Shown in pieces: positions 18,244-27,504 of a DNA stretch of 40,255 bases. The notes below the pieces were generated by a model. That model saw nothing but the letters and a program-made list of their open reading frames with translations. It made no database searches and had not been told where the DNA came from. Every line of letters starts with the position of its first letter. The first letter of the stretch is position 1. This DNA is from Bryobacter sp. (GTDB lineage: Bacteria > Acidobacteriota > Terriglobia > Bryobacterales > Bryobacteraceae), in NCBI GenBank assembly GCA_022843605.1, contig JALHNI010000047.1:1-40255 (forward strand). Reading direction: 5' to 3'. The translations under genes were made by a program, and so were the position numbers.

Positions 18244-19055
18244 GGCAGGTCGTAGCCCTTCAGGCGACGCACCCAAATGTTCCGGTACCGCACACTGGTG
18301 TCGTGATTCTGCAGACCGAGCGGTTCCTCCGCCCCGTGCGGCAGATACTTGCCCACCACGCGGTGCGACATGCGGCCGCCGATCTCCTTACGATGGTGCA
18401 GCAGAATGCCATTGTGCATCACCGTGACGTAGCCCGGCTTTACCAGCTTCTCGCCTTCGAACTTTGGGGCCTCAAAGATAATGTCGTAGGCCTGCCATTC
18501 GCCCGGCTTACGTGAAGCGTTCACCAGGGGCGGCCACTGGGCGTAGATCGCTCCGGCCTGGCCGTCGGCGTAGGTCGGATTGTTGAACGAGTCCAGCACC
18601 TGGATCTCATAAACGTTCATCAGCAGGATGCCCGAATTGCCGCGCCACTGGCTGGTGCCGTCGATCTCGGCGGGTGCGGCCCACTCCAGGTGCAGTTGGA
18701 TATCGCCGAACTTCTCCTTGGTGACCAGCGGGCCGTTGGTGCACTCCATGTAGCCGTTCTCTACCTTCCATGCGGCAGGCTTGGCGCCGCTTTTCATGGG
18801 AGCTTCCCACTTCGAAAGGTCTTTGCCGTCGAACAGCACGATGGCGTCCGAGGGGGGCTGGCCGTAGGCTGCGCCGGGCGTCACCAATTTGGGACGAGGC
18901 CGGTCAATGTCGTGTACCTTCCACTTCTGGCCAGGCAGCACGGGAGTATCGGAGTAGCCCAGCGGCGCGGTGCGCCCCTTCTTCCGTGCCTGGGCGAAGG
19001 CGCCTTGGCTGATCACGCAAACGGCAAGGGCGAAACAAAGAAATCGTGGGTGCAT
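18240..19055 (-). CDS. Secreted DUF1080 (3-keto-disaccharide hydrolase-type) protein
   Basis: A 271-residue protein from the ATG at 19055, which has AGAGG at correct spacing; an upstream in-frame start at 19076 lacks one. A signal peptide (MHPRFLCFALAVCVISQGAFAQ) is followed by the DUF1080 concanavalin-like beta-sandwich from about residue 70. Hallmarks are IVLFDGKDLSKWE, FGDIQLHLEWAAP, GNSGILLMNVYEIQVLDSF and PGEWQAYDIIFEAPKF. Some family members cleave 3-keto-glycosides and many are uncharacterised. It is the last gene after DUF1501 and PSCyt1 genes on the same strand. Its TAA overlaps the stop of the convergent response regulator. Confidence 0.9.
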   Translation of the reverse strand: MHPRFLCFALAVCVISQGAFAQARKKGRTAPLGYSDTPVLPGQKWKVHDIDRPRPKLVTPGAAYGQPPSDAIVLFDGKDLSKWEAPMKSGAKPAAWKVENGYMECTNGPLVTKEKFGDIQLHLEWAAPAEIDGTSQWRGNSGILLMNVYEIQVLDSFNNPTYADGQAGAIYAQWPPLVNASRKPGEWQAYDIIFEAPKFEGEKLVKPGYVTVMHNGILLHHRKEIGGRMSHRVVGKYLPHGAEEPLGLQNHDTSVRYRNIWVRRLKGYDLP

Positions 19056-19091
19056 CTCGACCTCTGAGCTTATCAAAAAGAAGGGCGCGGT

Positions 19092-20459
19092 CTAGCTCAA
19101 GAGCCAGGGCGTGAACTCGTTCTCGCCGTGGACATCGGTCAGCCGCTGGTCGCGCCCCTGGTAGCGCCAAGTGAGCTTCAAGTGGTCGACGCCCATGAGG
19201 CGCAGGATGGTGGCGTTGACGTCGTGAATCGACTTCGGCTGGTCGACGGCGCGGAGTCCGAACTCGTCGGTGGAGCCCAGGGCCCGGCCGCCTTTGATGC
19301 CGGCTCCGGCCATCCACATGCTGTAGCCGTAGGGATGATGATCGCGGCCGTTCTTGCCTTCGGCCAGGGGCGTGCGGCCGAATTCGGAGTTCCAGACGAC
19401 CAGCGTACTGTCGAGCAGACCGCGCGCTTGCAGGTCCGTCAGCAGCGCGGCGATCGGCTGGTCGGACTTCTTGGCCATCTTCTCGTGCGAACCCAGCAAA
19501 TCATTGTGGGCATCGTCCCAGTCGTCGCCCAGGTTGGTGCCAAAGAAGAGCTGCACAAAGCGGACTCCGCGCTCCACCATCCGCCGGGCGAGCAGGCACT
19601 TGCGACCGAAATCAGCCGTCATCGGTTCGTCCAGGCCGTATAACTTCCGAGTCGCTGGCGTCTCGCTTTTGAGGTCCACCGCGCCGGGGGCTTCGCTCTG
19701 CATGCGGAAGGCGAGTTCGTAGGCTTTGATGCGGGCATCCAGCGTGGAGTCGTCTTCGCGAGAAGCGTAGTGCCGGCGATTGAGGTCATTCACCAGCGAT
19801 AACGTCTCCTTCTGTGCGTCAGGCGTGATGCCTTCGGGAGTCGCCAGGTTCAGCACCGGGCTTTGGCCCGCGCGAAACATCGTGCCCTGGTGCGTGGCCG
19901 GTAGATAGCCTGCGCCATAGGCTCCGGCTCCGGACTTCATTGCCCCATCGGACATCACCACGTAAGACGGCAGATTCTTGTTCTCGCTCCCCAAGCCATA
20001 GACGGCCCACGATCCGATCGAAGGCCGGCCGGGAAACTGCGAACCCGTGCAGCTCAGGAACATGGCGGGCGCGTGATCGAAGGCGTCACCATAGCAGGAC
20101 CGCACCACGGCCATTTTGTCGGCGTGCTTCCCGAGGTTCGGAAACAGCGACGAAAACTGCAGGCCGCTCTGGCCATAGCGGGGGAAATCCCAAGGCGAAC
20201 CGCGCATCAGCGCCTTGCGGAAGTCAATGCGGGCCGTCACCAGGCCGGCGGCGAAGCTGGGCGGAATGGTGTTGCCGTTGAGTTTCGTCAGCGTGGGCTT
20301 CGGGTCGAACGTATCCACGTGCGAAACGCCGCCATGGTTGAAGATGTAGATGATGTTCTTCGCCTTGGCCATGGCGTTGGTCTGGGCTTGTGACATGCCG
20401 GCCAGGGCGAGCCCGGCGAAGCCTTTGCCGGTACGGAGAATCAGGTCGCGTCGGTTCAT
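19092..20459 (-). CDS. DUF1501 family secreted protein (sulfatase-fold), Tat-type signal
   Basis: A 455-residue DUF1501 protein. It begins with a twin-arginine-like leader (MNRRDLILRTGKGFAGLALAG). Family marks are IIYIFNHGGVSHVDTFDPKP near the N-terminus, RGVRFVQLFFGTNLGDDWDDAH, LVVWNSEFGRTPLAEGKNGRDHHPYGYSMWMAGAGIKGG, and a closing DVNATILRLMGVDHLKLTWRYQGRDQRLTDVHG. DUF1501 shares the alkaline-phosphatase/sulfatase fold and nearly always travels with PSCyt1-DUF1549-DUF1553 proteins, as here (6-nt gap). Function is unknown. Confidence 0.93.
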   Translation of the reverse strand: MNRRDLILRTGKGFAGLALAGMSQAQTNAMAKAKNIIYIFNHGGVSHVDTFDPKPTLTKLNGNTIPPSFAAGLVTARIDFRKALMRGSPWDFPRYGQSGLQFSSLFPNLGKHADKMAVVRSCYGDAFDHAPAMFLSCTGSQFPGRPSIGSWAVYGLGSENKNLPSYVVMSDGAMKSGAGAYGAGYLPATHQGTMFRAGQSPVLNLATPEGITPDAQKETLSLVNDLNRRHYASREDDSTLDARIKAYELAFRMQSEAPGAVDLKSETPATRKLYGLDEPMTADFGRKCLLARRMVERGVRFVQLFFGTNLGDDWDDAHNDLLGSHEKMAKKSDQPIAALLTDLQARGLLDSTLVVWNSEFGRTPLAEGKNGRDHHPYGYSMWMAGAGIKGGRALGSTDEFGLRAVDQPKSIHDVNATILRLMGVDHLKLTWRYQGRDQRLTDVHGENEFTPWLLS

Positions 20460-20465
20460 CTTCAG

Positions 20466-22829
20466 TTACTCCACGTAGAGGAATTCGTTCAGGTTAAAGA
20501 GGCCGCGGGCGAGCTCGGTCAGGGCCGCCTGACGACTGCCTAGAAACTGCGTCTGCTGGGCCAGGAACTTGTTCGAGCGCTCGGCCTCAAAGGACTCTGG
20601 ATTGCGTCCGAAAAGCCGTTGCCAGGCGGCGGTGACGGGATCAGCTTCCTTCGCCAGCTTCCCGGCCAGCACCGTGGCTTGCGCCAAGGTGAATCGCCCA
20701 TTGAGCAGCGACAAGGACTGTGGCGCGGTGGTCGAAGAGTCCCGCCGGGAACAGCTGAGGACGCCCTCCGGCTGGTCAAACGCTTCGAGCAGCGGCATGC
20801 GGAAGTTGCGGCGGGCGATCATGTAGATGGTGCGCCGGTCATGCTCGCTTTTGTCTTCGTTGACGATCCAGGCGTTGTTCAGCGGTTGGCTCATGCCATA
20901 CAACTCTTCGGTGGCGAGTTCCGGTACCACCGGCCGTCCGCCCATCTTCAGGTTCAGCGAACCGGAAGCCGCCAGAATCGAGTCGCGAACCTCTTCGGCT
21001 TCCAGGCGGCGGCGCGTGTAGAAGCTGAGTAACGTGTTATCCGGGTCAGTCTCCAGCGCCTTGGGCGTCGGCTTCGACGACTGCTGATACGTCGCCGAAT
21101 TCATGATCAGCCGGTGCATGGCCTTGAAGGACCATTTCTGCGCCACAAACTCCGTGGCCAGCCAGTCCAGTAGTTCCTGGTGCGAGGCGGTCGCCCGGGT
21201 ACCGAAGTCAGAGGGCGTGGAGACAATGCCGCGCCCGAAGTGAAACTGCCAGATACGATTCGCCATCACCCGCGCCGTCAACGGATTCTTGGGTGATGCG
21301 ATCCACTCCGCCAGTCCCTTTCGCCGGTGGCTTGTCTCGGCCGTCAGCGGGGCCTCCGGAATATCGCCGCCGCCCAACGCGGTGGGGAATCCGGGGAGCA
21401 CCTCTTCGCCGCCGCTGCCGCCCTTGGGAGGCATAAACGTACGCGGCGACTCGCGGCCGATATCGGTCAGGCCCGGGGAAAACGGCCCGGGCTGGAAATT
21501 CTTGTACATCGCGACCAGGCGTTTCTCGATCTTGTCGAGGCGTTCCTGCTCTTCCTTGGAGAGCACCGCGTAGACTTGCGCGTCCGAAGGTTCCACCTGT
21601 TTCTGGAACTGGTCGGCAATCTTCTTCTGCTCCGGCGTCTTCAAATCGTCCGGCGTGTTGTACGCCTTCGCGACCTCGGGAGAGAGCTTCGCCAACTGCT
21701 CGTCGCGCAGGCGCTTGCGATAGGGATCGAGCAAGGCCATCATCTGGGCGCCCAATTCCTGCAGCCGGAACGTGCGCGTGTTTTCGTTCAGGTCATAGCC
21801 GCGTGCGTTGTTGTAGTGCAGGAAGACGCGCGTCTTAAGGAACGGCATAAAGACGGCTTGCAAGCGGTAATAGTCGCGTTGTGGGATGGGGTCGAACTTG
21901 TGGTCGTGGCAGCGGGCACAGCCTACCGTCAGGCCCAGAAAGACGCCGCTGGTGGTGTCGGTGAAGTCGGTGAGCGTCTCCACGCGATTCTCTTTCTCCT
22001 GCTTGTAGAGCATGTCGCGGTTGGTCCCGACAGTGTAGAAGCCAGTGCCCTGTTGGGCTTCCGGCTCTTCGGGAAACAGTTCGTCGCCGGCGATCGTCTC
22101 CTTGATGAAACGGTCATAGGGCTTGTCGTCGTTGAAGCTCTTCACTACGTAGTCGCGATAGCGCCAGGAATACAGCAGGTACGGGTCCTGTTCAAAGCCG
22201 GATGTGTCGCCGTAACGCGCCAGATCCAGCCAATGCTTGCCCCACTTCTCGCCGTAGCGAGGCGACGCCAGTAGCTTGTCGATCAGTTCGGGATAGGCAT
22301 CAGGACGATTGTCGGCGAGGAAGGCTTTGATCTCTTCGTTCGTGGGCGGCAACCCGTGCAGGTCAAACGTCGCGCGGCGGATCAGCGTCAGCTTGTCAGC
22401 GGCGGGGGCGCGTTTCAGCCCTCTTTCCTTGAGCTTTGCGTCGATAAACTCATCGATGCCGCGGCCGGCGGGCCGCACTGGCGGCTGAAACGCCCACCAG
22501 GAAGAGGCGGCTTTGGCCGCAGGTGCGTTGGACGGAAAGACGGCTCCCGCGCTCAGCCAACTGGTGAGCAACTTCGCTTCATCCGTAGACAGCTTTCCGG
22601 TGGGGGGCATCTTCACCTTGCCGGCATACCCGATGGCGGAGACGATGCGGTCACGATGTTGAGTGAGGTCAGCCGTGGAACTGAGGCGGATGCCGGCCAT
22701 TTGCATCTGCTGGTTGTGGCACTGCTGACACTTTGCGGCCAGCAGTGCTGCCGCTTCGGTGTTTTGGTCAGCCTGGGCGAACGCGCCCGCGGCGAGGGTG
22801 ACGGCAACGGTCCAGATGTGGAGGCGCAT
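20466..22829 (-). CDS. PSCyt1-DUF1549-DUF1553 secreted protein (planctomycete-type cytochrome)
   Basis: A 787-residue exported protein. After a signal peptide ending near residue 20, a mono-haem PSCyt1 domain shows CQQCH (C34, C37, H38) and a candidate axial methionine in KMPPTGKL. DUF1549 follows (about 110-330: DEFIDAKLKERGLKRAPAADKLTLIRRATFDLHGLPPT; YGEKWGKHWLDLARYGDT; VGCARCHDHKFDPIPQRDYY). DUF1553 occupies about 500-770 (RVMANRIWQFHFGRGIVSTPSDFG; RRLEAEEVRDSILAASG). Proteins of this set are abundant in Planctomycetes, Verrucomicrobia and Acidobacteria and are thought to act in envelope carbohydrate degradation; the reaction is unproven. First gene of the three-gene unit. Confidence 0.93.
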   Translation of the reverse strand: MRLHIWTVAVTLAAGAFAQADQNTEAAALLAAKCQQCHNQQMQMAGIRLSSTADLTQHRDRIVSAIGYAGKVKMPPTGKLSTDEAKLLTSWLSAGAVFPSNAPAAKAASSWWAFQPPVRPAGRGIDEFIDAKLKERGLKRAPAADKLTLIRRATFDLHGLPPTNEEIKAFLADNRPDAYPELIDKLLASPRYGEKWGKHWLDLARYGDTSGFEQDPYLLYSWRYRDYVVKSFNDDKPYDRFIKETIAGDELFPEEPEAQQGTGFYTVGTNRDMLYKQEKENRVETLTDFTDTTSGVFLGLTVGCARCHDHKFDPIPQRDYYRLQAVFMPFLKTRVFLHYNNARGYDLNENTRTFRLQELGAQMMALLDPYRKRLRDEQLAKLSPEVAKAYNTPDDLKTPEQKKIADQFQKQVEPSDAQVYAVLSKEEQERLDKIEKRLVAMYKNFQPGPFSPGLTDIGRESPRTFMPPKGGSGGEEVLPGFPTALGGGDIPEAPLTAETSHRRKGLAEWIASPKNPLTARVMANRIWQFHFGRGIVSTPSDFGTRATASHQELLDWLATEFVAQKWSFKAMHRLIMNSATYQQSSKPTPKALETDPDNTLLSFYTRRRLEAEEVRDSILAASGSLNLKMGGRPVVPELATEELYGMSQPLNNAWIVNEDKSEHDRRTIYMIARRNFRMPLLEAFDQPEGVLSCSRRDSSTTAPQSLSLLNGRFTLAQATVLAGKLAKEADPVTAAWQRLFGRNPESFEAERSNKFLAQQTQFLGSRQAALTELARGLFNLNEFLYVE

Positions 22830-22895
22830 GTTCAGATATCGCTGATTACATCACAAATTGGGAGCGATCACCTGCCGGCCGTCCAACGCGAGAGA

Positions 22896-24308
22896 CTAGT
22901 TGAGCGCCACGGGTTGCGCGGCAGCCACTACCGGGTGCGCCAGTTGGCTGGCCAGATTCGCAAGTTCGTTCCGCAGGATGTCGGCGATCCGGTGGGCCCA
23001 ATGCTCCACATCAGCCTGATTCTCGCCCTCCACCATCACGCGCGCGAGCAGTTCAGTGCCGGAGAATCGCACCAGCACCCTTCCTCGGTCGCCGAATGCG
23101 GCCTCCGCCGCCGCAATCTCGGCCTGCACATCCACCAGTTCATTCAACGGACGCTTGGCCCGCACCGCGACATTCACCAAAAGCTGGGGATAGATAACAA
23201 AATCCGCCGTCAATTCATCCAGCGACTGGCCGGAATGTTGCATCGCCGCCAGCACCTGTAGAGCCGTCAGCATCCCGTCTCCGGTGGTGGCGAATTCGCG
23301 GAAGATCACATGCCCGGACTGTTCGCCGCCCAACAGCGCATCCCGCCGAATCATCTCTTCCAGCACATACTTGTCGCCGACCGGCGTGCGCGGCATCTCA
23401 AAGCCGTCCCGCAACAGGACCCGCTCCAGCCCAAGATTCGACATCACCGTGGCAACGATCGTCGCCGTTGGCAGGTGCCCGCCCCGACGCAGATGCCGGG
23501 CGCAGATCAGCAGCATGTGGTCGCCATCGATGATCTTGCCCGTGGGGGAGACGATCATGACGCGATCTGCATCGCCGTCGAAAGCGATTCCGGCGTCAAA
23601 TCCGCCGGCGATCACTTGCTCCCGCAACTTCTCGACGTAGAGCGCGCCCACGCCGGCATTGATGTTGCGGCCGTCCGGCGAAGTAGCCAGGGTCGTGACT
23701 TCGGCCCCCAGACGGCGGAACAAGTCCGGCGCCAACTCCGATGCCGCGCCATTGGCGCAATCGACCAGCAGCTTGCGGCCGGCCAGCGGCGTCTTCGCCA
23801 CCGGTCCCGTTGCGATCGTCAGGAGATAGTTGAGGTACTCGGCATCCAAGGAGGGATCGACGGCGACGGTGGCGCGTTCGATCGCCGGTTCGCGAGCCAA
23901 GAGCGCGAGAATGTCCTCTTCCAGCCAATGTTCCTGGTCGTCGGGCAGCTTCAGTCCGGAGTGGTCAAACACTTTCAAGCCATTGTCCTGAAACGGGTTA
24001 TGGGACGCCGAAATCATCACCCCGGCGATGAACGGCTGCGTCCTGGTCAGAAAGGCGATCCCCGGAGTGGTGATCACCCCGGCGAAACGAACCTTTACCC
24101 CTTGCGACTTCAAGCCGCCCGCGACGCATTCGGCGATCCAGGTTCCGGACTCGCGGGTATCCATCCCGATCAGCACCTCGGCGTCGGGACCATGCTCGCG
24201 GGCCCATTCGCCCAAAGTCACCCCAAAGCAATAAATCGTGCGGGGATCGAGGGGATACTCCCCCGCCTTGCCTCGAATGCCGTCGGTGCCGAAAAGCTGC
24301 TTTGCCAT
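22896..24308 (-). CDS. glmM: Phosphoglucosamine mutase
   Basis: A 470-residue enzyme that interconverts glucosamine-6-phosphate and glucosamine-1-phosphate for UDP-GlcNAc and peptidoglycan synthesis. It begins with FGTDGIRG. The phosphoserine loop is ISASHNP with S102, the metal loop is DGDADR (D244, D246, D248), the sugar loop is GEQSGH, and the phosphate-binding loop near the end is RFSGTE. All four sites are intact. In many bacteria glmM follows cdaA-cdaR. Here it is on the same strand and downstream of them, but separated by an oppositely oriented 2.4-kb gene. Confidence 0.95.
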   Translation of the reverse strand: MAKQLFGTDGIRGKAGEYPLDPRTIYCFGVTLGEWAREHGPDAEVLIGMDTRESGTWIAECVAGGLKSQGVKVRFAGVITTPGIAFLTRTQPFIAGVMISASHNPFQDNGLKVFDHSGLKLPDDQEHWLEEDILALLAREPAIERATVAVDPSLDAEYLNYLLTIATGPVAKTPLAGRKLLVDCANGAASELAPDLFRRLGAEVTTLATSPDGRNINAGVGALYVEKLREQVIAGGFDAGIAFDGDADRVMIVSPTGKIIDGDHMLLICARHLRRGGHLPTATIVATVMSNLGLERVLLRDGFEMPRTPVGDKYVLEEMIRRDALLGGEQSGHVIFREFATTGDGMLTALQVLAAMQHSGQSLDELTADFVIYPQLLVNVAVRAKRPLNELVDVQAEIAAAEAAFGDRGRVLVRFSGTELLARVMVEGENQADVEHWAHRIADILRNELANLASQLAHPVVAAAQPVALN

Positions 24309-24326
24309 AGACCTGCTATTCCATTA

Positions 24327-24371
24327 TCCCTGGTTGTCTTGCCGGACCCGATCTGGCGGTCCCACCAGGGA
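24327..24371 (-). promoter_or_regulatory. Nested hairpin in the glmM 5' leader region
   Basis: An 8-bp arm pair (TCCCTGGT at 24327-24334, ACCAGGGA at 24364-24371) encloses a second 5-bp pair (GGACC at 24344-24348, GGTCC at 24358-24362). It lies 19-63 nt upstream of the glmM ATG and would be in its leader if transcription starts further upstream. No T tract follows, so it is not a simple terminator. Confidence 0.35.
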
Positions 24372-24403
24372 GAGATCGGATTCTGGCGCGAATAACGTTA
24401 ACC

Positions 24404-24433
24404 TTGGCGATCTAATCGGCCTTGTGCTACGCT
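24404..24433 (+). promoter_or_regulatory. Candidate sigma-70 promoter giving a leaderless mRNA
   Basis: TTGGCG at 24404-24409 and TACGCT at 24428-24433 are separated by 18 nt. The predicted transcription start would fall at about 24440, essentially on the ATG at 24441. No Shine-Dalgarno sequence precedes that ATG. Confidence 0.35.
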
Positions 24434-24440
24434 GCCCGCC

Positions 24441-26819
24441 ATGCGATGGATGTTGGCCACCGGGGCATTGGGATTAGTCGGCGCGGTGCTTTTGACGGTG
24501 CGGCCGGGCAGATTGGCCGAAGGCCGCTATCTGCTGCCCACCGGACAGATTGTCGAACCGGCGGGCACTCCTATCGAAGTGAATGATCGTCCCCTGGGAA
24601 TGACTCTCAGCCCGGACGGCAAGTATGTCGCGGTCGTGACGGGCTCCAACTTTGCTCCCCGCGCCCTGCATCTGCTGGACCTCGCGACGCGCAAAGCCGA
24701 CCAGACGATCGCCTTGGGCGATAGCTTTGTCGGCATCGCCTTCTCCGCCGATGGGCAACGACTGTTCGTTGGCGGAGGCCAGGATCAGGAGCTAAAACTG
24801 TTCCGGCGGCAGGGCAGGGAGTTCGCCGCTGACGGTGTCGTCAAGCTGGAAGGCGCTCCCAGCGGTCTTGCCCTGATGGGTGACCGCGTCCTGGTGGCTC
24901 TCAACCAGAAACACGCGCTCGCTATAGTGCACCTGTCCTCGCGCAAGGTGGAAACGGTTCCTGTAGGCAGCTATCCGTACACCGTCGCGGTGAGCGGCGG
25001 TAAGGCCTATGTCTCGAACTGGGGCGGCCGCCGGCCTGGCCCGGGCGACGTCACTGACGGCGTCTTCCCGGTCGTGGTGGATCCGCGGACCGGCATTCCC
25101 AAGACCGGTACGGTCTCGGTGGTCGATGTGGCCGCCGCGCGCGTCATTCAGGAAATCGACACCGGCCTTCATCCCAGCGCTCTCGCGCTACACGGCCAGC
25201 GTCTCTACGTGGCGAACGCCAATAGCGACTCGGTTTCCGTAATCGACACGGCTGCGGACCGTGTCGTCGCCACACTCGCTGCGCGAATCACGCCGAAGGC
25301 CCCTGTCGGCAGTGCGCCGAATGCCCTCGCCATCACCCGCGACGGCAAGACCCTTTATGTCGCCAACGGCGCCGACAACGCCGTCGCGGTGATCGACACG
25401 GCCAGCGGGAAGACGAAAGGCTTCATCCCCGCGGGATGGTACCCGACGGCGGTGGCACTGTCCGCAGATGAGAAGGAGATTGTCGTGGCCAGCGGCTACG
25501 GCGTCGGGTCGCTCCCACCCACGTACAAGAACCGCAAGGGGTTGGTCACCGTCGTTCCGCAGCCCAGCGATCAACAACTTGCTGCCTGGACAAAGACCGT
25601 TCGCGCCAACGATTCCGGCGAACTCCGGCGCGGCATAAAGGGCAAAATTGCCCCCGTCCAGCACGTTTTCTACGTTATCAAGGAGAACCGAACTTACGAT
25701 CAGATCTTTGGCGACTTGGCCCAAGGCAACGGTGATCCGAAGCTCGTCCACTTCGGCCGCGACGTTACGCCAAATCATCACAAGTTAGCTGAGGAATTCA
25801 TCCTGCTGGATAACTTCTACACGCCGGCCGACCAGAGCGCTCTCGGCCATCGTTGGTGCACGCAAGGCTACGCCAGCGATTGGGTGCACAAGTACGGCAA
25901 TGGCCGGAACGATCAGAACCCCATGCTTTTCGCGCCCAACGACTTTCTGTGGGATGCGGCAAAAGTGCACGGCGTAACGGTGCGCAGCTACGGCGAGCGC
26001 GGCCTGAACACGATCGCCCCGCCTAAAGCGACGTGGGCGGACATCTACGCCGATTGGAAGAACGGCACCCGCAACGTGACGATCACGCCGAGAGCCCAGA
26101 TTGTCGGGCTGCGGGATGTCTACTCGCCGAACGTGCCCGCTTACGGTTTGACCGTGCCGGATCAGGTTCGCGTCGACCGTTTCCTGGCCGAGTTCCGCGA
26201 GTTCGAAAAGAACGGCAACCTTCCCCGCCTGAATGTGATCCTGTTGCCGCAGGACCATACCAGTGGAACCTCGCCGGGCTTTCCCACTCCGCGGGCCATG
26301 GTCGCCGACAACGACCTGGCACTTGGGCGTCTCGTCGAGGCCATTTCCAGGAGCCGTTACTGGAAGGATTCGGTGATCTTCGTCACGGAGGATGACGCGC
26401 AAAGCGGACTCGATCATGTCGATGGCCACCGGACTGTCGGCATGCTGATCGGGCCCTGGGTGAAACGTAAAGTGGTGGACTCCACCTTCTACACCACCAT
26501 CCACCTTTACCGCACGATCCAGCATCTCCTCGGATTGCCGCCCCAGAATCAGTTTGACTTGGCGGCGGAGCCGATGTTCACGGCGTTTTCCTCCAAACCG
26601 GACTTAACGCCGTACTCGGCAGAGAAGAACCGCATTCCGCTCGACGAGATGAATCCGCCGCTCAAGGGCCTACAGGGAGCGGAGAAAGAGGCCGCCGAAG
26701 CATCCCTGCGCATGGATTTCAGCGAGCCCGACGAGGCTCCGGCCGAGATCCTGGACCGCGTTGTGTGGCATGCAATCAAGGGTTGGAACACTCCGTATCC
26801 GGTGCTGAGCCGCAAGTAG
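24441..26819 (+). CDS. YVTN beta-propeller / phosphoesterase (alkaline-phosphatase family) fusion
   Basis: A 792-residue fusion. A hydrophobic N-terminus (about residues 5-21) suggests export or anchoring. Residues about 35-375 contain repeated propeller blades of YVTN type (PLGMTLSPDGKYVAVVTGS, NALAITRDGKTLYVANGADNAVAVIDTASGK, YPTAVALSADEKEIVVASGYG). From about residue 405 a phosphoesterase domain follows (HVFYVIKENRTYDQIFGDLAQGNGDP, ILLDNFYTPADQSALGHRW, LPRLNVILLPQDHTSGTSPG, VIFVTEDDAQSGLDHVDGHR). This is the arrangement of the YncE/alkaline-phosphatase bifunctional proteins. Substrate is unknown. Its 3' end is 7 nt from the convergent cdaR, splitting the usual cdaA-cdaR-glmM order. Confidence 0.9.
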   Translation: MRWMLATGALGLVGAVLLTVRPGRLAEGRYLLPTGQIVEPAGTPIEVNDRPLGMTLSPDGKYVAVVTGSNFAPRALHLLDLATRKADQTIALGDSFVGIAFSADGQRLFVGGGQDQELKLFRRQGREFAADGVVKLEGAPSGLALMGDRVLVALNQKHALAIVHLSSRKVETVPVGSYPYTVAVSGGKAYVSNWGGRRPGPGDVTDGVFPVVVDPRTGIPKTGTVSVVDVAAARVIQEIDTGLHPSALALHGQRLYVANANSDSVSVIDTAADRVVATLAARITPKAPVGSAPNALAITRDGKTLYVANGADNAVAVIDTASGKTKGFIPAGWYPTAVALSADEKEIVVASGYGVGSLPPTYKNRKGLVTVVPQPSDQQLAAWTKTVRANDSGELRRGIKGKIAPVQHVFYVIKENRTYDQIFGDLAQGNGDPKLVHFGRDVTPNHHKLAEEFILLDNFYTPADQSALGHRWCTQGYASDWVHKYGNGRNDQNPMLFAPNDFLWDAAKVHGVTVRSYGERGLNTIAPPKATWADIYADWKNGTRNVTITPRAQIVGLRDVYSPNVPAYGLTVPDQVRVDRFLAEFREFEKNGNLPRLNVILLPQDHTSGTSPGFPTPRAMVADNDLALGRLVEAISRSRYWKDSVIFVTEDDAQSGLDHVDGHRTVGMLIGPWVKRKVVDSTFYTTIHLYRTIQHLLGLPPQNQFDLAAEPMFTAFSSKPDLTPYSAEKNRIPLDEMNPPLKGLQGAEKEAAEASLRMDFSEPDEAPAEILDRVVWHAIKGWNTPYPVLSRK

Positions 26820-26826
26820 CCTGTGG

Positions 26827-27504
26827 CTACTCAATCCGCTCAAGCTGAATACGGGCGCGGATTTGGGACGGCGAAGCCAGGCTCACCAGCGGATCCGAAA
26901 CGAAGGCGTTCAGCACAATCTCTGTGGCCCTTTCCGGATTGGCGCGCAGTTGGGCAAAATCCAAGGCGTCGGTTTCAATCGATTCAATCTGGCTCACTCG
27001 CCGTTCGGGTCCGACAATGCTGAGTCGTTCCGGAACCACTTCGCTCCAACGGACTCGGAAGCCGGGTGGTGGCGGGGACGCGAAGCGCAAGGTGATGGGG
27101 ACATCTTTGCGCAGACGCCGCTCCAGCACGACTCGGATTTGCGAAGGGACGGCACGAACCAGACTGATGCCGGCGGGCAGGTTCAAATTCACTTCCTGGA
27201 CACTGAACGTGCGCTCGCCGGGCCGCGCATGGCCAACCAGATCAAGGACGACGGCCGAGCGCGGGCCGGTCGCGAAAGAGAGGCGGCTGCGGGGGCCGCG
27301 CAACTGCAGCACCACGCGGTCGGGAACGTCGGAGCCAAGGTCCAGGCCGGCGGCCAGGTTGCGGAACTCCACCGGCGCGGTGACGTTGGTGGTGAGTTCC
27401 GGCTCGTCGATGACGGCAATCCAAAGCATCAGCGCCATGGCCAGCGAGAGCAGCTTCCAAAGGAAATGGTCGGTAAGCAGACGAATGGGGCGGGGAGTAT
27501 TCAT
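26827..27504 (-). CDS. cdaR: CdaR/YbbR-domain protein, regulator of diadenylate cyclase
   Basis: A 225-residue membrane-anchored protein. TM segment at about residues 13-31 (FLWKLLSLAMALMLWIAVI), then YbbR-type beta repeats exposed outside the membrane (EPELTTNVTAPVEFRNLAAGLDLGS; PDRVVLQLRGPRS; PVSQIRVVLE-like and RVSQIESIETDALD segments). CdaR modulates the CdaA cyclase in Firmicutes. Here it begins inside the last codons of cdaA (4-nt overlap), which strongly supports the functional pair. It is shorter than four-repeat Firmicute CdaR and seems to carry about two repeats. Confidence 0.88.
   Translation of the reverse strand: MNTPRPIRLLTDHFLWKLLSLAMALMLWIAVIDEPELTTNVTAPVEFRNLAAGLDLGSDVPDRVVLQLRGPRSRLSFATGPRSAVVLDLVGHARPGERTFSVQEVNLNLPAGISLVRAVPSQIRVVLERRLRKDVPITLRFASPPPPGFRVRWSEVVPERLSIVGPERRVSQIESIETDALDFAQLRANPERATEIVLNAFVSDPLVSLASPSQIRARIQLERIE

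Noticed and set aside
13395..18300. Search for sigma-54 -24/-12 promoters near the NtrC-type regulator
   Set aside because: No TGGCAC-N5-TTGC-like site found in the intergenic gaps by eye; only partial matches inside coding sequence.
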